A stretch of 58,068 bases of DNA from positions 1-58,068 of the forward strand of contig NZ_JBHTBW010000014.1 in assembly GCF_042665195.1 (NCBI RefSeq), written 5' to 3'. The position numbers and the translations under genes were made by a program. Source of the stretch: Laceyella putida. Lineage in GTDB: Bacteria; Bacillota; Bacilli; Thermoactinomycetales; Thermoactinomycetaceae. Shown in pieces: positions 1-8,298 of the stretch (the first letter of the stretch is position 1; each line of letters begins with the position of its first letter). A model generated the notes under the pieces. The model did no database searches and was not told the origin of the DNA. It worked only from the letters and a program-made list of their open reading frames with translations.

Positions 1-65
1 GGCGACTTGGCTCTTACCTCGGTTGGACTTTCACCAACTAGCAATTAACGGCTTGCTGGGCACGC
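1..65 (-). mobile_element. 5' end of a probable group II intron, running off the left edge
   Basis: On the minus strand this stretch begins GCGTGCCCAGCAAGC and continues with a short hairpin (GTTGG/CCAAC) and the words GGTGAAAGTCC and GAGCCAAGTC. This resembles the conserved 5' start of bacterial group II introns (GTGCGCCCAGC-like start, then domain I). It lies 11 nt beyond a terminator hairpin at 77-95 read on the same strand, which is the preferred landing site of class C introns. Only the first 65 bases are visible, so the reverse transcriptase and the class cannot be checked. The second base departs from the usual GTGYG start. Confidence 0.45.
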
Positions 66-76
66 AAAACAAAGAA

Positions 77-95
77 GCCGCCCTGTTTCGGCGGC
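77..95 (-). terminator. Terminator-like hairpin beside the intron end
   Basis: Stem GCCGCC/GGCGGC with a 7-nt loop, followed on the minus strand by TTCTTTGTTTTG. No minus-strand gene is visible to its right, so its parent gene is unknown. It may be the target that the flanking intron used. Confidence 0.5.
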
Positions 96-224
96 AATCC
101 CCTCTCATCCCGTACAATCCAGTATTAAACTAATATTCTTATTATAATTTCCCTCCCCACAAAACCAGAACAATGTGCTATGATATAGGCAATATTATTC
201 GGAAACAGTCAATGGAGGGTCATC

Positions 225-1514
225 ATGGAAAAATTAAACGCATGGAAAATTTCCTTTCTTGGATTCCAACATGTCTTGGCTATGTATGCCGGGGCGGTAG
301 TGGTTCCCCTGATTGTGGGCGGTGCACTCAAGATGAATCCCGAACAATTGGCCTATTTGATCTCAATTGACTTATTCACCTGTGGGATTGCTTCGTTGTT
401 ACAAGTGGTCGGCGGGCGTTTCTTCGGAGCTAAGCTCCCCATCATTTTGGGATGCACCTTCACGGCTGTTCCCCCCATGATTACGATTGGACAATTGGAA
501 GGGGTGCCTGCCATCTATGGCTCGGTCATCGCATCTGGTATCATCGTGATGATCATCTCGCAATTCTTCACACAGATTATGAGATGGTTTCCCCCTGTTG
601 TGATCGGGTCGGTCATCACCACGATCGGCGTATCCCTGATCCCTGTCGCCATGAACAATATGGCCGGGGGACAAGGGGCTCCCACATTTGGACAATGGGA
701 AAACTTGTTTCTCGGACTCTTTACGCTCATAACAGTGATATTGCTTAATCGGTTCGGCAAGGGATTTGTCCGCTCCATCTCCGTTCTCATCGCCATGATC
801 TTCGGCACCGTCGTCGCTTACTTTATGGGCCGGGTCGACATGACCCACGTTGCCGACGCGAGTTGGTTCCGCATCGTGCAGCCTCTCTATTTCGGTGTGC
901 CTGAGTTTCATGTTTCTTCCATCATCACCATGTCCCTGGTCGCGCTTGTCAGCATGATTGAGTCCACGGGTGTTTTCATGGCACTGGCCGACATTTGTGA
1001 GGAGAAATTAGAGGGTGAACGAATCAAAAAAGGCTTGCGGGCAGAGGGCTTGGCTATTATCATCGGGGGATTGTTCAACTCGTTCCCCTACACCAGCTTT
1101 TCGCAAAACGTGGGCTTGGTCGCCCTCAGCAAAGTGAAGTCGCGCACCGTGGTCATTGCCGCCGGCATCATTCTCATGATACTGGGTTTGTTGCCCAAAG
1201 TGGCGGCGGTCACCACGATCATCCCCAATGCGGTTTTGGGCGGGGCCATGATTCCGATGTTTGGCATGGTGATCGCGTCAGGCATCCGCACTCTCTCGGT
1301 CATTGACTTTAAGGAAACCAAAAACCTGCTCATCGTCGCTTGTTCCGTAGGGATGGGCCTAGGCACCTCCGTCGTTCCCACCATCTTCAAGGAACTGCCT
1401 GATATGGTTCGCGTGGTGGTGGAAAACGGAATCGTCTTGGGAAGTTTGATGGCAATCGCATTAAATATCATCTTCAACAAAACAGAAGAAGTGAAACCGG
1501 CAAAAGCGGCATAA
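225..1514 (+). CDS. pbuX: Xanthine/uric acid-type permease, NCS2 family
   Basis: A 429-residue polytopic membrane protein for proton-coupled uptake of a purine base, most likely xanthine or urate. Family marks: the early segment with QHVLAMYAG (residues 15-23), the conserved acidic site in SMIESTG (Glu246) and the QNVG motif (294-297) inside the string SFPYTSFSQNVGLV typical of the xanthine/urate branch rather than the uracil branch. The start has a GGAGG site 7 bases upstream and a possible -10 TATGAT at 179-184. It stands alone, with its own terminator at 1518-1545. I looked for a purine riboswitch in the leader and did not see one. Substrate assignment within the NCS2 family is inference. 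Confidence 0.85.
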   Translation: MEKLNAWKISFLGFQHVLAMYAGAVVVPLIVGGALKMNPEQLAYLISIDLFTCGIASLLQVVGGRFFGAKLPIILGCTFTAVPPMITIGQLEGVPAIYGSVIASGIIVMIISQFFTQIMRWFPPVVIGSVITTIGVSLIPVAMNNMAGGQGAPTFGQWENLFLGLFTLITVILLNRFGKGFVRSISVLIAMIFGTVVAYFMGRVDMTHVADASWFRIVQPLYFGVPEFHVSSIITMSLVALVSMIESTGVFMALADICEEKLEGERIKKGLRAEGLAIIIGGLFNSFPYTSFSQNVGLVALSKVKSRTVVIAAGIILMILGLLPKVAAVTTIIPNAVLGGAMIPMFGMVIASGIRTLSVIDFKETKNLLIVACSVGMGLGTSVVPTIFKELPDMVRVVVENGIVLGSLMAIALNIIFNKTEEVKPAKAA

Positions 1515-1517
1515 AAA

Positions 1518-1545
1518 GAGCGGGAAGCTTCTCCCGCTCTTTTTT
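1518..1545 (+). terminator. Terminator of the permease gene
   Basis: Stem GAGCGGGA/TCCCGCTC with a 6-nt loop and a run of seven T, starting 4 bases after the permease stop. Confidence 0.9.
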
Positions 1546-1550
1546 TAATC

Positions 1551-1668
1551 GGTTCCGGAACGAAACCGTTCAAAGTATGTCGCCTTTTCCTCATTATTGA
1601 ACGCCTTGACCACCTGAGTGCCGGATGTCGTTTCCTCGATGTGACGATTTAACTTTCCCAACTGGGTC
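1551..1668 (-). pseudogene. Relic of an ABC exporter membrane domain
   Basis: Read on the minus strand, this piece gives GKLNRHIEETTSGTQVVK followed by AFNNEEKATYFERFRS, closely like the cytoplasmic loop of multidrug ABC exporters (LN.HIEET..G..VVKAF..EE). No ATP-binding domain, start or stop belongs to it. The adjoining 1669-1840 holds only a short unrecognised minus ORF (about 1691-1832), which may be further decayed sequence. The rest of the 1546-1840 gap shows nothing else. Confidence 0.5.
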
Positions 1669-1840
1669 TACTGTTCCATTGAGATTCATCATAATCCGTT
1701 GAAATGGTATGTGCTGCAAACCAGTTTAATGTGATAATTGATTCGAGTCGCATCCGCTAAGGCGTACAACTGAGTGACTTCGCCAACAGTTGTATGTGCT
1801 GATGTCGTGGCCATGGTAAATTTTCCAGCCATTCAGCCTG

Positions 1841-2329
1841 TCAATCGATCAAAATGGGGGTCTTTGTAATCTTCCCCTCCAATATGGGCTCCAATAGTTC
1901 AGCCAGTTTCTTTGGAAAAATCAGCTCTGTCGATTCCCTCAATTCGTCGATGCTCCACCAGTGATGCGTGAGATAACCTTGTTTTTCCTCCACAGTGAGG
2001 TGATTCAAATGAATCTCGGTACCTTTCATGCGGGCGATGCGGTAATGCTCAACAAATCGGGTGAGTTCTCCTTTGAACACCACATCCACTTCCCTAATCC
2101 AAACGAAGGGTCCCCATTCCACGTCTTTCAATCCGGTTTCTTCCCACAGTTCACGTTTGGCGGCGGCTTCGTAAGTTTCCCCTTCCTCCAGTCCGCCTCC
2201 CACTGTAAACCAAACGGGTCTGCCATCCGGATTTGTTTCACTGATGACGAACTGATCTTCCATTTTAAATAATAGTAGGCGGCTTTGCTCATTAAGCAAA
2301 ACGATCCTCGCCGCTGGACGAATGTTCAT
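1841..2329 (-). CDS. Nudix hydrolase
   Basis: A 162-residue pyrophosphohydrolase with a textbook Nudix box at residues 44-67: G-x5-E, seven residues, then RELWEETGL. This loop binds the metal and cleaves a nucleoside diphosphate linked to another moiety; the true substrate cannot be read from sequence. I start at 2329 because GGAGGAG lies 11 bases before this ATG, whereas a further upstream in-frame ATG (2407) has no ribosome site and adds a basic, unconserved-looking tail. It is a single-gene unit; no terminator is obvious downstream, where gene relics begin. Confidence 0.85.
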   Translation of the reverse strand: MNIRPAARIVLLNEQSRLLLFKMEDQFVISETNPDGRPVWFTVGGGLEEGETYEAAAKRELWEETGLKDVEWGPFVWIREVDVVFKGELTRFVEHYRIARMKGTEIHLNHLTVEEKQGYLTHHWWSIDELRESTELIFPKKLAELLEPILEGKITKTPILID

Positions 2330-2652
2330 GATAACTTTAGCTCCTCCTTCCCAATGGGCATGTCGAAAGCGGTTCAAGCCACGACGACCATCCCCTTTTG
2401 GTTGCATTAGAAAAAAGGATCATTCGATAAAAAAACAACCGCAGGTTCTTCCCTGCCACCGTTTCCGAAACGGACCAAAACACGATAAAAGACGCCTATA
2501 CGCCCCCTTAATGTCAAGGTGGTCTATTTTTTATGATAATTATATTTAAAAGTATGTAAATATTTCAAACGGAGAGATAGACTTTTACTATAGGTTTTCT
2601 ATATATTATTAATATAAGCTCGCACAAGACAAAATGGAAGGGAGAAACGACA

Positions 2653-3162
2653 GTGAAGAAGCTTTTGGGCATCGTCCTTGCAATTTGTTTAGGCCTGACC
2701 TCTGCTGCGCTATATACTTCCAATGTTTTTGCTTTCTCCGTCACAAGCAAAAAACAATGTTCAGATCCTGTCTATTTCCGCTGGGGCGGTTCCATTTCCT
2801 ACAATCATCAAACCGGGACAAGCCAAGCGATAAAAAACTGGCATGCCGCTCAAACCTATCGAAATTTTGTCGGTGACAGCACCGCCAGCGGCGTGATTGA
2901 TTCTTATCGCGAGGCGGATGGTTGGAACGGATATGCGGGTTATTCATCCGGCGGGGACAATTGCATGGATTACTGGATAGTCAAACTGAACCAAGAATAT
3001 ACGACTACATACGAAAAATCCATTAAAATTGGTGGTCATGAGTTGGGACATATCTTGGGTTTGGACGACAATAACTATCCCACTACGTTAATGTACAAAT
3101 ATACACCAAATGTATCCACTCCACAAGAAGATGACATCAATGGACTCGACTATATCTACTGA
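2653..3162 (+). CDS. Secreted metzincin-type zinc metalloprotease
   Basis: A small, 169-residue exported protease. Residues 1-27 form a signal peptide (basic start, hydrophobic core, cleavage after VFA). The zinc site HELGHILGLDD (129-139) is a metzincin HExxHxxGxxD, and Met147 in TTLMYKYTP fits the Met-turn. Cys36 and Cys104 could form a disulfide. The fold is matrixin- or snapalysin-like, so it should cleave protein outside the cell. The start is GTG with GGAAGGGAG 8 bases upstream. The next gene begins 13 bases after the stop, so the two are surely co-expressed. No propeptide is evident, which is unusual for a protease and makes an external inhibitor or inert partner worth considering. Confidence 0.8.
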   Translation: MKKLLGIVLAICLGLTSAALYTSNVFAFSVTSKKQCSDPVYFRWGGSISYNHQTGTSQAIKNWHAAQTYRNFVGDSTASGVIDSYREADGWNGYAGYSSGGDNCMDYWIVKLNQEYTTTYEKSIKIGGHELGHILGLDDNNYPTTLMYKYTPNVSTPQEDDINGLDYIY

Positions 3163-3175
3163 AGGAGGGGAACCC

Positions 3176-3877
3176 ATGGGTAAAAAATGGGCAAGTCTTG
3201 CAATCTTTGTCTCCATCGCCGTCACTTCTTTTTTTATAGGCATTCACTTTTTGAATAATAAACCGAAAGTGATTCGCGTCGATGGTTCCCTGAATGTGGC
3301 CTTTCATTTGGAGGAAATGAAGGATAAATCAAACGCCATTGTTGTAGGAAAATATGTGAAATTGGATCGTACAATCAATTCGGCCCGAGATCCCCAAAAC
3401 CCTAGTTCAGAATCCACTGTTGTCTATCACAAAGGCGAATTATATCAATTTAAAGTCAACCAGGTTGTCAAAGGAACAATCGATGAGGGAGACACCATCT
3501 TGGTCAACATCCCGAAAACCAAAGAACTGGAAAACCTGGACCTGAACGGTAAACTGACTGTGACCGACCCAAATTATATCAAACCGATCATCGGGAAGTC
3601 ATATATGCTATTCCTTAAATCGATTGAAGGAACGGACTTTTACGGTATCCCATTCTTTCCCTACAGTCTGGAAATTAACAGTGACCAAACGGTTACCCTT
3701 GCCAAACCACAATCTTCTTTATTGCAACAAATCAGTTCCATCCATCTGGAAGGTGATTCGAAACCCGAAGATGTGGTGGTGGAGCTACATAACTTCGCTG
3801 AATCTTATGCAGATAAAATCACCGGGTTAAACGTATCTGAAGTGCTGGACACATTAACCGGATCACAAACGGAATAA
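3176..3877 (+). CDS. Membrane-anchored extracellular protein of unknown function, coupled to the metalloprotease
   Basis: A 233-residue protein with one N-terminal membrane segment (about residues 7-25, WASLAIFVSIAVTSFFIGI) and a long extracytoplasmic part. The middle carries the pattern YQFKVNQVVKG...GD.ILVNIPK and GKSYMLFL, seen in several secreted Bacillus proteins of unknown role that resemble a beta-barrel domain. I do not recognise a named family. The start at 3176 has GAAGGAGGGG in front; a longer frame from 3110 overlaps the protease and lacks a site. Tight spacing behind the protease suggests a shared job, such as holding, delivering or restraining it at the membrane; this is inference. 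Confidence 0.7.
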   Translation: MGKKWASLAIFVSIAVTSFFIGIHFLNNKPKVIRVDGSLNVAFHLEEMKDKSNAIVVGKYVKLDRTINSARDPQNPSSESTVVYHKGELYQFKVNQVVKGTIDEGDTILVNIPKTKELENLDLNGKLTVTDPNYIKPIIGKSYMLFLKSIEGTDFYGIPFFPYSLEINSDQTVTLAKPQSSLLQQISSIHLEGDSKPEDVVVELHNFAESYADKITGLNVSEVLDTLTGSQTE

Positions 3878-3888
3878 ATCTTCCCGAC

Positions 3889-3928
3889 AAAGGGTGCTCC
3901 CATGGCCAGAGCGCCCTTTTCTTTTTCC
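3889..3928 (+). terminator. Terminator of the protease operon
   Basis: Stem AAAGGGTGCTC/GAGCGCCCTTT (one G-T pair), 9-nt loop, followed by TTCTTTTTCC. Confidence 0.85.
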
Positions 3929-3939
3929 TTCATCAAAAA

Positions 3940-3972
3940 AACAAACGCAAGGTGGATCACCTCGCGTTTGTT
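3940..3972 (-). terminator. Terminator of the MFS transporter gene
   Basis: A long stem, AACAAACGC plus AGGTG pairing with CACCT plus GCGTTTGTT, followed on the minus strand by TTTTTGATG. The stem overlaps the stop codon of the transporter. Confidence 0.8.
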
Positions 3973-5581
3973 ATGGCGCTGTCTTCCGATCTTGCGTCAA
4001 ATTGATTTTACCCAAGAAAAAGACAAGGACAAAACCAAGTGCGGCAAAAAGTAAACCATAAAAGAAAACATAATACAATGAATCAACCAAGGTGGTCTTC
4101 AATACAGGCACCATCTGTTGCTGCAAGAGGGTTGGCAGTTTCTTCAATGCTTCGGGGCTGAAGAGCATCGAATATAACCCCTGCGGATCCGTATTGATCA
4201 TTTCCTTCATCGGCGCAAGCATCCCTTGCACTTGTGCCGGCAACTTCTGAAAGACGGGCACCAGCTTTTCATTCAATAATTGGGTCGAATGGTGGTTTAA
4301 TACCGAACCGAGAATAGCCACGCCAAAGGTTCCGCCCATATTACGGAAAAATTGGCTGGAAGAGGTCACGACACCCAGTTCTTCCTTGGAGAAAGCCTCT
4401 TGCAAAGCCAAAGTAATGTTCGGCATGACCAGCCCCATGCCCAACCCCATCAACACCAGATAAGACATGGCGAGATACTGCGAACTGTCTAAGCTTAGCG
4501 TCATCAACAAACCAAAGGAACCCATGATGATCGCCATTCCGGTCAACATCATCGGTTTGATTCCCACTTTATATACCAGCTGTCCAGACAACATGCTGGT
4601 GATAATCATGGAAATCATCATCGGCGTCATGACCGTGCCGGAATCCGTCGCGCTAACGCCCAACACCCCTTGCATATAAAACGGAATGAAGGTGATCGCG
4701 CCAAACATGCCCAAGGTCATCAAAAACCCCAACCCGTTTATGATGGTAAAAATACGGTTTTTAAACAGATGCATGGGCAAAATGGGTTCTTCTGTTCTGG
4801 ATTCGATCAACACAAAAACGATTAAGAACACGAGAGCGACACCTAAAAGCGAAATGATTTGCCAAGAATCCCAGGCGTAGTCTTTTCCGCCGAAAGAAAG
4901 AGCCAACAGCAAGCTGACCACTCCAACGATCAAAGTGATCATACCGCCGATATCCAACTTCACCGGCCCTTCGGTGCGCTTGCTCTGAAGACCGATGAAA
5001 ATCAGCACAGTCGCCACAATACCGACTGGTAAGTTAATATAAAACACCCAACGCCAGTTCACCGCATCCACAATCCATCCACCCACTTGAGGGCCGATGA
5101 CAGAAGCCAATCCAAAAATCGCGCCAAACACCCCTTGCCATTTGGCCCGTTCTTTGCCTGTAAACATATCCCCAATCACGATCAAAGCCAATGGCATCAT
5201 AATGCCACCGCCCAATCCCTGCAGGGCACGGAACCAAATCAGCCCTTCCATCGTTTGGGCTGCCCCACACAAGGCGGAACCCACAATGAAGATCACCAAG
5301 CCAGACACATAAACCACCCGGCGGCCAAATAGGTCGGCCAACTTACCGGCGATCGGAACAATCGTGGTGGATGTGAGCATATACGCTGTCGTTAACCACG
5401 ACATCAAGCTCAACCCGCCCAATTCCCCAACAATACGCGGAATGGCCGTCCCGACAATGGTGCCGTCCAAGGCCGCAAACAACATGGCCACAATCAAACC
5501 GGCGAGCAAAACCCCCCGTTTGGGAGTGGCTTGCACTGGCTCAGGCAGCAATGGATCGACGGCCATCTCTTTTTGATTCAT
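3971..5581 (-). CDS. DHA2-family MFS multidrug exporter (EmrB/QacA type)
   Basis: A 536-residue drug:proton antiporter of the 14-helix DHA2 branch. The first helix carries the family motif LDGTIVGTAIPRI; the loop GKLADLFGRRVVYV is the MFS motif A, and GGWIVDAVNWRWVFYINLPVG is the region typical of EmrB/QacA pumps. A large loop near residues 425-490 precedes the last helix. The start at 5581 follows GGAGGGA by 5 bases; ten extra upstream residues are possible but lack a site. It lies downstream of a MarR-type regulator, with a 19-bp operator-like repeat covering its predicted -35. Export of a toxic compound, perhaps one inducing MarR, is likely; the substrate is unknown. Confidence 0.9.
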   Translation of the reverse strand: MNQKEMAVDPLLPEPVQATPKRGVLLAGLIVAMLFAALDGTIVGTAIPRIVGELGGLSLMSWLTTAYMLTSTTIVPIAGKLADLFGRRVVYVSGLVIFIVGSALCGAAQTMEGLIWFRALQGLGGGIMMPLALIVIGDMFTGKERAKWQGVFGAIFGLASVIGPQVGGWIVDAVNWRWVFYINLPVGIVATVLIFIGLQSKRTEGPVKLDIGGMITLIVGVVSLLLALSFGGKDYAWDSWQIISLLGVALVFLIVFVLIESRTEEPILPMHLFKNRIFTIINGLGFLMTLGMFGAITFIPFYMQGVLGVSATDSGTVMTPMMISMIITSMLSGQLVYKVGIKPMMLTGMAIIMGSFGLLMTLSLDSSQYLAMSYLVLMGLGMGLVMPNITLALQEAFSKEELGVVTSSSQFFRNMGGTFGVAILGSVLNHHSTQLLNEKLVPVFQKLPAQVQGMLAPMKEMINTDPQGLYSMLFSPEALKKLPTLLQQQMVPVLKTTLVDSLYYVFFYGLLFAALGFVLVFFLGKINLTQDRKTAP

Positions 5582-5642
5582 GCATATCCCTCCTACCCAA
5601 TAAGAAAACAATATCCACTTCTACTATTTTCTATCCGCGAAT

Positions 5643-5677
5643 ATCTTATCACTAAACTAACTTTATTACAAAGATAT
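5643..5677 (-). promoter_or_regulatory. Promoter and operator of the MFS gene
   Basis: On the minus strand, -35 TTGTAA (5666-5671), a 17-bp spacer and -10 TAAGAT (5643-5648). The operator-like TATCTTTGTAATAAAGTTA (5658-5676 on the minus strand) covers the -35. It matches 17 of 19 bases with the copy at 6302-6320. Confidence 0.6.
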
Positions 5678-5710
5678 TTTTCGCTCTAAGCTTGGAAAAT
5701 CATCCCCAAG

Positions 5711-6154
5711 CTACATTTGACTGATTTTCACGGAAATTTTCTCCATCAGTTGAATAAACATTTCTTGCTCTTCAACGGTCAACACATCCAGCATCTTTCT
5801 GATCACCTGCTGGCGCCGCTTCACAGTTTGTTCGACAATGCTTTTTCCCTCGTCAGTCAGCTCAACCCAGACAATGCGCCGATCCACATGGTCACGCGTG
5901 CGGACGATCATCCCTTCTTGCTCTAATTTATTCAACGCGAGCGTCGTTGCTCCCGAAGTCAAATTCACTTGTCGCGACAAATCAACCACCATGCATTTCC
6001 CTTTAACGTAAACCGTGCGCAACAGCACAAACTTGACCGGCGTCAATTTATATGGCAACTCATCAAACTGTTTACTCATATATTGAGCAAACCGCTCTGA
6101 AATCTGGTCAAACCGTTGCAACTGGGGATCATACCAATTCAAGTCAGAGCCCAT
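5711..6154 (-). CDS. MarR-family transcriptional regulator
   Basis: A 147-residue winged-helix repressor. The DNA-binding part runs about residues 30-100: LTPVKFVLLRTVY, then MVVDLSRQVNLTSGATTLALNKLEQEGMIVRTRDHVDRRIVWVELTDEG, the usual recognition helix followed by the DxRxxxxxLT wing. The start is taken as the ATG at 6154, 9 bases after GAGAGG; the ATG three codons earlier touches that site. It precedes the MFS pump on the same strand and is divergent from the glycosyltransferase, a classic local-regulator position. Repeats upstream of both neighbours fit a MarR operator, so it probably controls both and itself. Confidence 0.88.
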   Translation of the reverse strand: MGSDLNWYDPQLQRFDQISERFAQYMSKQFDELPYKLTPVKFVLLRTVYVKGKCMVVDLSRQVNLTSGATTLALNKLEQEGMIVRTRDHVDRRIVWVELTDEGKSIVEQTVKRRQQVIRKMLDVLTVEEQEMFIQLMEKISVKISQM

Positions 6155-6301
6155 TATCCTCATCCTCTCTTAGTTGTTTGGGCACAGGGTTCATTGTTTT
6201 TTCATTATAGCATCCTTCTCTAATTTGTTTACAAACCTGAAACATTTTCCTGCACCATGGCATTGTATTATTTTGATTCGTTATATATATTGGTATTAAA
6301 G

Positions 6302-6320
6302 TATCTTTATTATAAAGTTA
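6302..6320. promoter_or_regulatory. MarR-type operator candidate, copy 2
   Basis: TATCTTTATTATAAAGTTA, with the perfect core CTTTA-3-TAAAG. It lies in the divergent region between the MarR gene and the glycosyltransferase. Confidence 0.6.
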
Positions 6321-6348
6321 CTTTAACAATTAATCAATTTTGTCCCAA

Positions 6349-6367
6349 TATCTTTATAGTAAAGTAT
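6349..6367. promoter_or_regulatory. MarR-type operator candidate, copy 3
   Basis: TATCTTTATAGTAAAGTAT, same core and spacing as copies 1 and 2, placed 29 bases before the glycosyltransferase start where it could block its promoter. Confidence 0.6.
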
Positions 6368-6396
6368 TATTGCTACAGAAATAAGGAGTGGATAAA

Positions 6397-7605
6397 ATGG
6401 CAAGAGCACTGTATGTTGCCCCCTTCGGCGAAGGTCATGTAAACCCCACGATCGGCCTAGTTCGGGAACTGGTTACCCGTGGTGAGGAAATCGTCTATTA
6501 CAGCAACAATAAATTCAAAGCGAAGATCGAAAGTACAGGTGCTGAGTTTCGTCCGACCGCAGTCGATATGGAACAACTCCTTAAACGGTTTGTGAAAAAC
6601 GGCATGTTTATTAAACCAAATCAATCCACCCAATTTCCGGACATGTTAGGAATGATGGAAACCATCGCCGACAAGATCTTAGAAGAGACAAAACACGAAA
6701 TGTATGACTATATCCTATATGATGCGCAGACTTTGGCCGGAACATGGATTGCCAAACGCCTCAACCTCCCTTCCATCTCGACTTGGACCGTTTTCGCTTC
6801 CATCTCACCCTCCCGGATGATGAAGCAAATGCTAGAGAAAAACAAACACTTAATGGAACGGTTCAACCATATGAAAGAGCAATTCCTGCAATCCAAAGAA
6901 CGGATCGAAGCAAAATACGGAATCGCCCTCGCCCCTCCGCCGCAGTCCATGATGTGCGAAGGAGAATTGAACATTGTCTTCACTTCCCAGCATCTGCAAG
7001 GCGATGTCCCACAGTCGGGTGCTCCTTATCTCTTTGTGGGCCCTTCGATCGCGGACCGAAAAGACCAAGGGGATTTTCCGATCCATAAACTGAAAGAAGG
7101 ACCTGTCGTCTTCATTTCGTTGGGCACCATCGCCAACAACCATCCTGCGTTTTATCGTCTGTGCTTTGAAGCGTTAAACGACCTCGATGCGCTTGTGGTG
7201 TTAAGCATTGGCAACAATTTGAAGGTGGAAGAGCTTGAACCGTTCCCAGACAATTTTATTGTCCGCAACTATGTGCCACAGTTGGATGTGCTGCGCCATG
7301 CGGATGCGTTCGTCACGCATTGCGGCATGAACAGCACGCACGAAGGATTGTATTATCACGTTCCATTGGTCATGCTCCCCCTGGTCAATGACCAACCCAT
7401 TGTGGCTGAACGCGTCAAACAATTGGGAGCCGGCATTTTATTGGACTTCAATCACTTGGATGCGGCCACATTGAAAAACGCCGTTGGCGAAGCGTTGAGC
7501 AATCCGGTCTACAAACGAAACGCCCAACGGATCGGCAAGTCGTTTCGTGAAGCGGGCGGCTATGTAAAAGCGGCAGATGAGATATTGAAGTTTGTCAATC
7601 AATAA
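6397..7605 (+). CDS. Macrolide-type UDP-glycosyltransferase (GT1, MGT family)
   Basis: A 402-residue two-domain GT-B enzyme that would move a sugar from a UDP-sugar to a small hydrophobic acceptor, often inactivating antibiotics such as macrolides. The N-terminal acceptor domain begins ARALYVAPFGEGHVNPTIGL with the catalytic-type His of GEGHVNP. The C-terminal donor-binding signature spans VPQLDVLRHADAFVTHCGMN and EGLYYHVPLVMLPLVNDQP. The ATG at 6397 follows AAGGAG by 9 bases; a GTG nine bases earlier sits inside that site. Divergent from the marR-MFS pair and flanked by two operator-like repeats, it fits a drug response module of export plus glycosylation. The acceptor is not known. Confidence 0.88.
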   Translation: MARALYVAPFGEGHVNPTIGLVRELVTRGEEIVYYSNNKFKAKIESTGAEFRPTAVDMEQLLKRFVKNGMFIKPNQSTQFPDMLGMMETIADKILEETKHEMYDYILYDAQTLAGTWIAKRLNLPSISTWTVFASISPSRMMKQMLEKNKHLMERFNHMKEQFLQSKERIEAKYGIALAPPPQSMMCEGELNIVFTSQHLQGDVPQSGAPYLFVGPSIADRKDQGDFPIHKLKEGPVVFISLGTIANNHPAFYRLCFEALNDLDALVVLSIGNNLKVEELEPFPDNFIVRNYVPQLDVLRHADAFVTHCGMNSTHEGLYYHVPLVMLPLVNDQPIVAERVKQLGAGILLDFNHLDAATLKNAVGEALSNPVYKRNAQRIGKSFREAGGYVKAADEILKFVNQ

Positions 7606-7611
7606 CAGCAT

Positions 7612-7645
7612 GGAAGCTACCGCATACGTGCAGCTTCCTTCCGCT
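7612..7645 (+). terminator. Terminator of the glycosyltransferase gene
   Basis: Stem GGAAGCT/AGCTTCC, 13-nt loop, then TTCCGCTCTTTT. The T-tract is interrupted, so strength is uncertain. Confidence 0.5.
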
Positions 7646-7699
7646 CTTTTACCTGGTGAATTCCGGGTAAAGGCACTCCTCCTTTTTCAAAATTGAGAT

Positions 7700-8212
7700 T
7701 TATCGACCTCCGGCATTTCGCAGGCGGATCATAGAGAACCCCACCGTCGAAGCCGGGACCGCTTCAACCAGTGGCCACAGCGATGGAGTGATGCGCAATT
7801 CAATACGGGTTGCCATCAATCTCGCCAACAAATCACCCAATGGTTCGACTGTCGTTGGTGTGACGGTTGACTGGGAAATGTAATAACCCGCATTCATATC
7901 GATACAGCGAAATGTCTCAGGGGGAAGCTCATAACGATACAATTGCGCCTCACGCACCCGCGCAAACCAATCTTTTTCAATGGCAATGATCCACGTTGCA
8001 GAGGTATGACCAAAAAACTTGTCCCGGTCTTCTTCCGTTGTGTCAGGCGACACCCAGTAGCAGACCCGAGGGCAATCGCGGGGAAAGTAATAATGTGGAG
8101 CGCGTTTTTCGTTGATGGCCCAAACGGCAGGAGCGGCATCAGGATTCGACTTGGGGATGCGGGGCCTAAAACAGGTGATTCCAGGGTCTTCACTGATATG
8201 ATAAAGCTTCAA
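7700..8212 (-). CDS. Conserved protein of unknown function (MKLYHISEDP family)
   Basis: A 170-residue soluble protein. The opening MKLYHISEDPGITCFRPR, the WAINEKRAPHYYFPRDCPRVCYW block and a C-terminal MIRLRNA form look like a conserved uncharacterised Bacillota family; the LYHxSxDP start recalls small ADP-ribosyl-binding or RES-like folds, but I cannot prove a link. There are no membrane segments. The start is TTG with AAGGAGG 7 bases upstream; the nearby ATG is out of frame and closes at once. It is a one-gene unit that runs toward the glycosyltransferase. Confidence 0.7.
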   Translation of the reverse strand: MKLYHISEDPGITCFRPRIPKSNPDAAPAVWAINEKRAPHYYFPRDCPRVCYWVSPDTTEEDRDKFFGHTSATWIIAIEKDWFARVREAQLYRYELPPETFRCIDMNAGYYISQSTVTPTTVEPLGDLLARLMATRIELRITPSLWPLVEAVPASTVGFSMIRLRNAGGR

Positions 8213-8264
8213 CTCATTTCCTCCTTGGCTTAAAGGTTATCATGGCCAGCGCATGCAAAAACAC

Positions 8265-8292
8265 AACCGCCCGGCATTTTCTCCGGGCGGTT
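8265..8292 (-). terminator. Terminator of the amylase gene
   Basis: Stem AACCGCCCGG/CCGGGCGGTT with an 8-nt loop, followed on the minus strand by GTGTTTTTGC. Confidence 0.85.
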
Positions 8293-8298
8293 GATCGC

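Noticed and set aside
97..224. Purine riboswitch before the xanthine-type permease
   Set aside because: I found neither the conserved core nor a terminator/antiterminator pair; only ordinary AT-rich leader.
399..911. Long minus-strand frame opposite the permease
   Set aside because: Charged, low-complexity shadow of a membrane protein gene.
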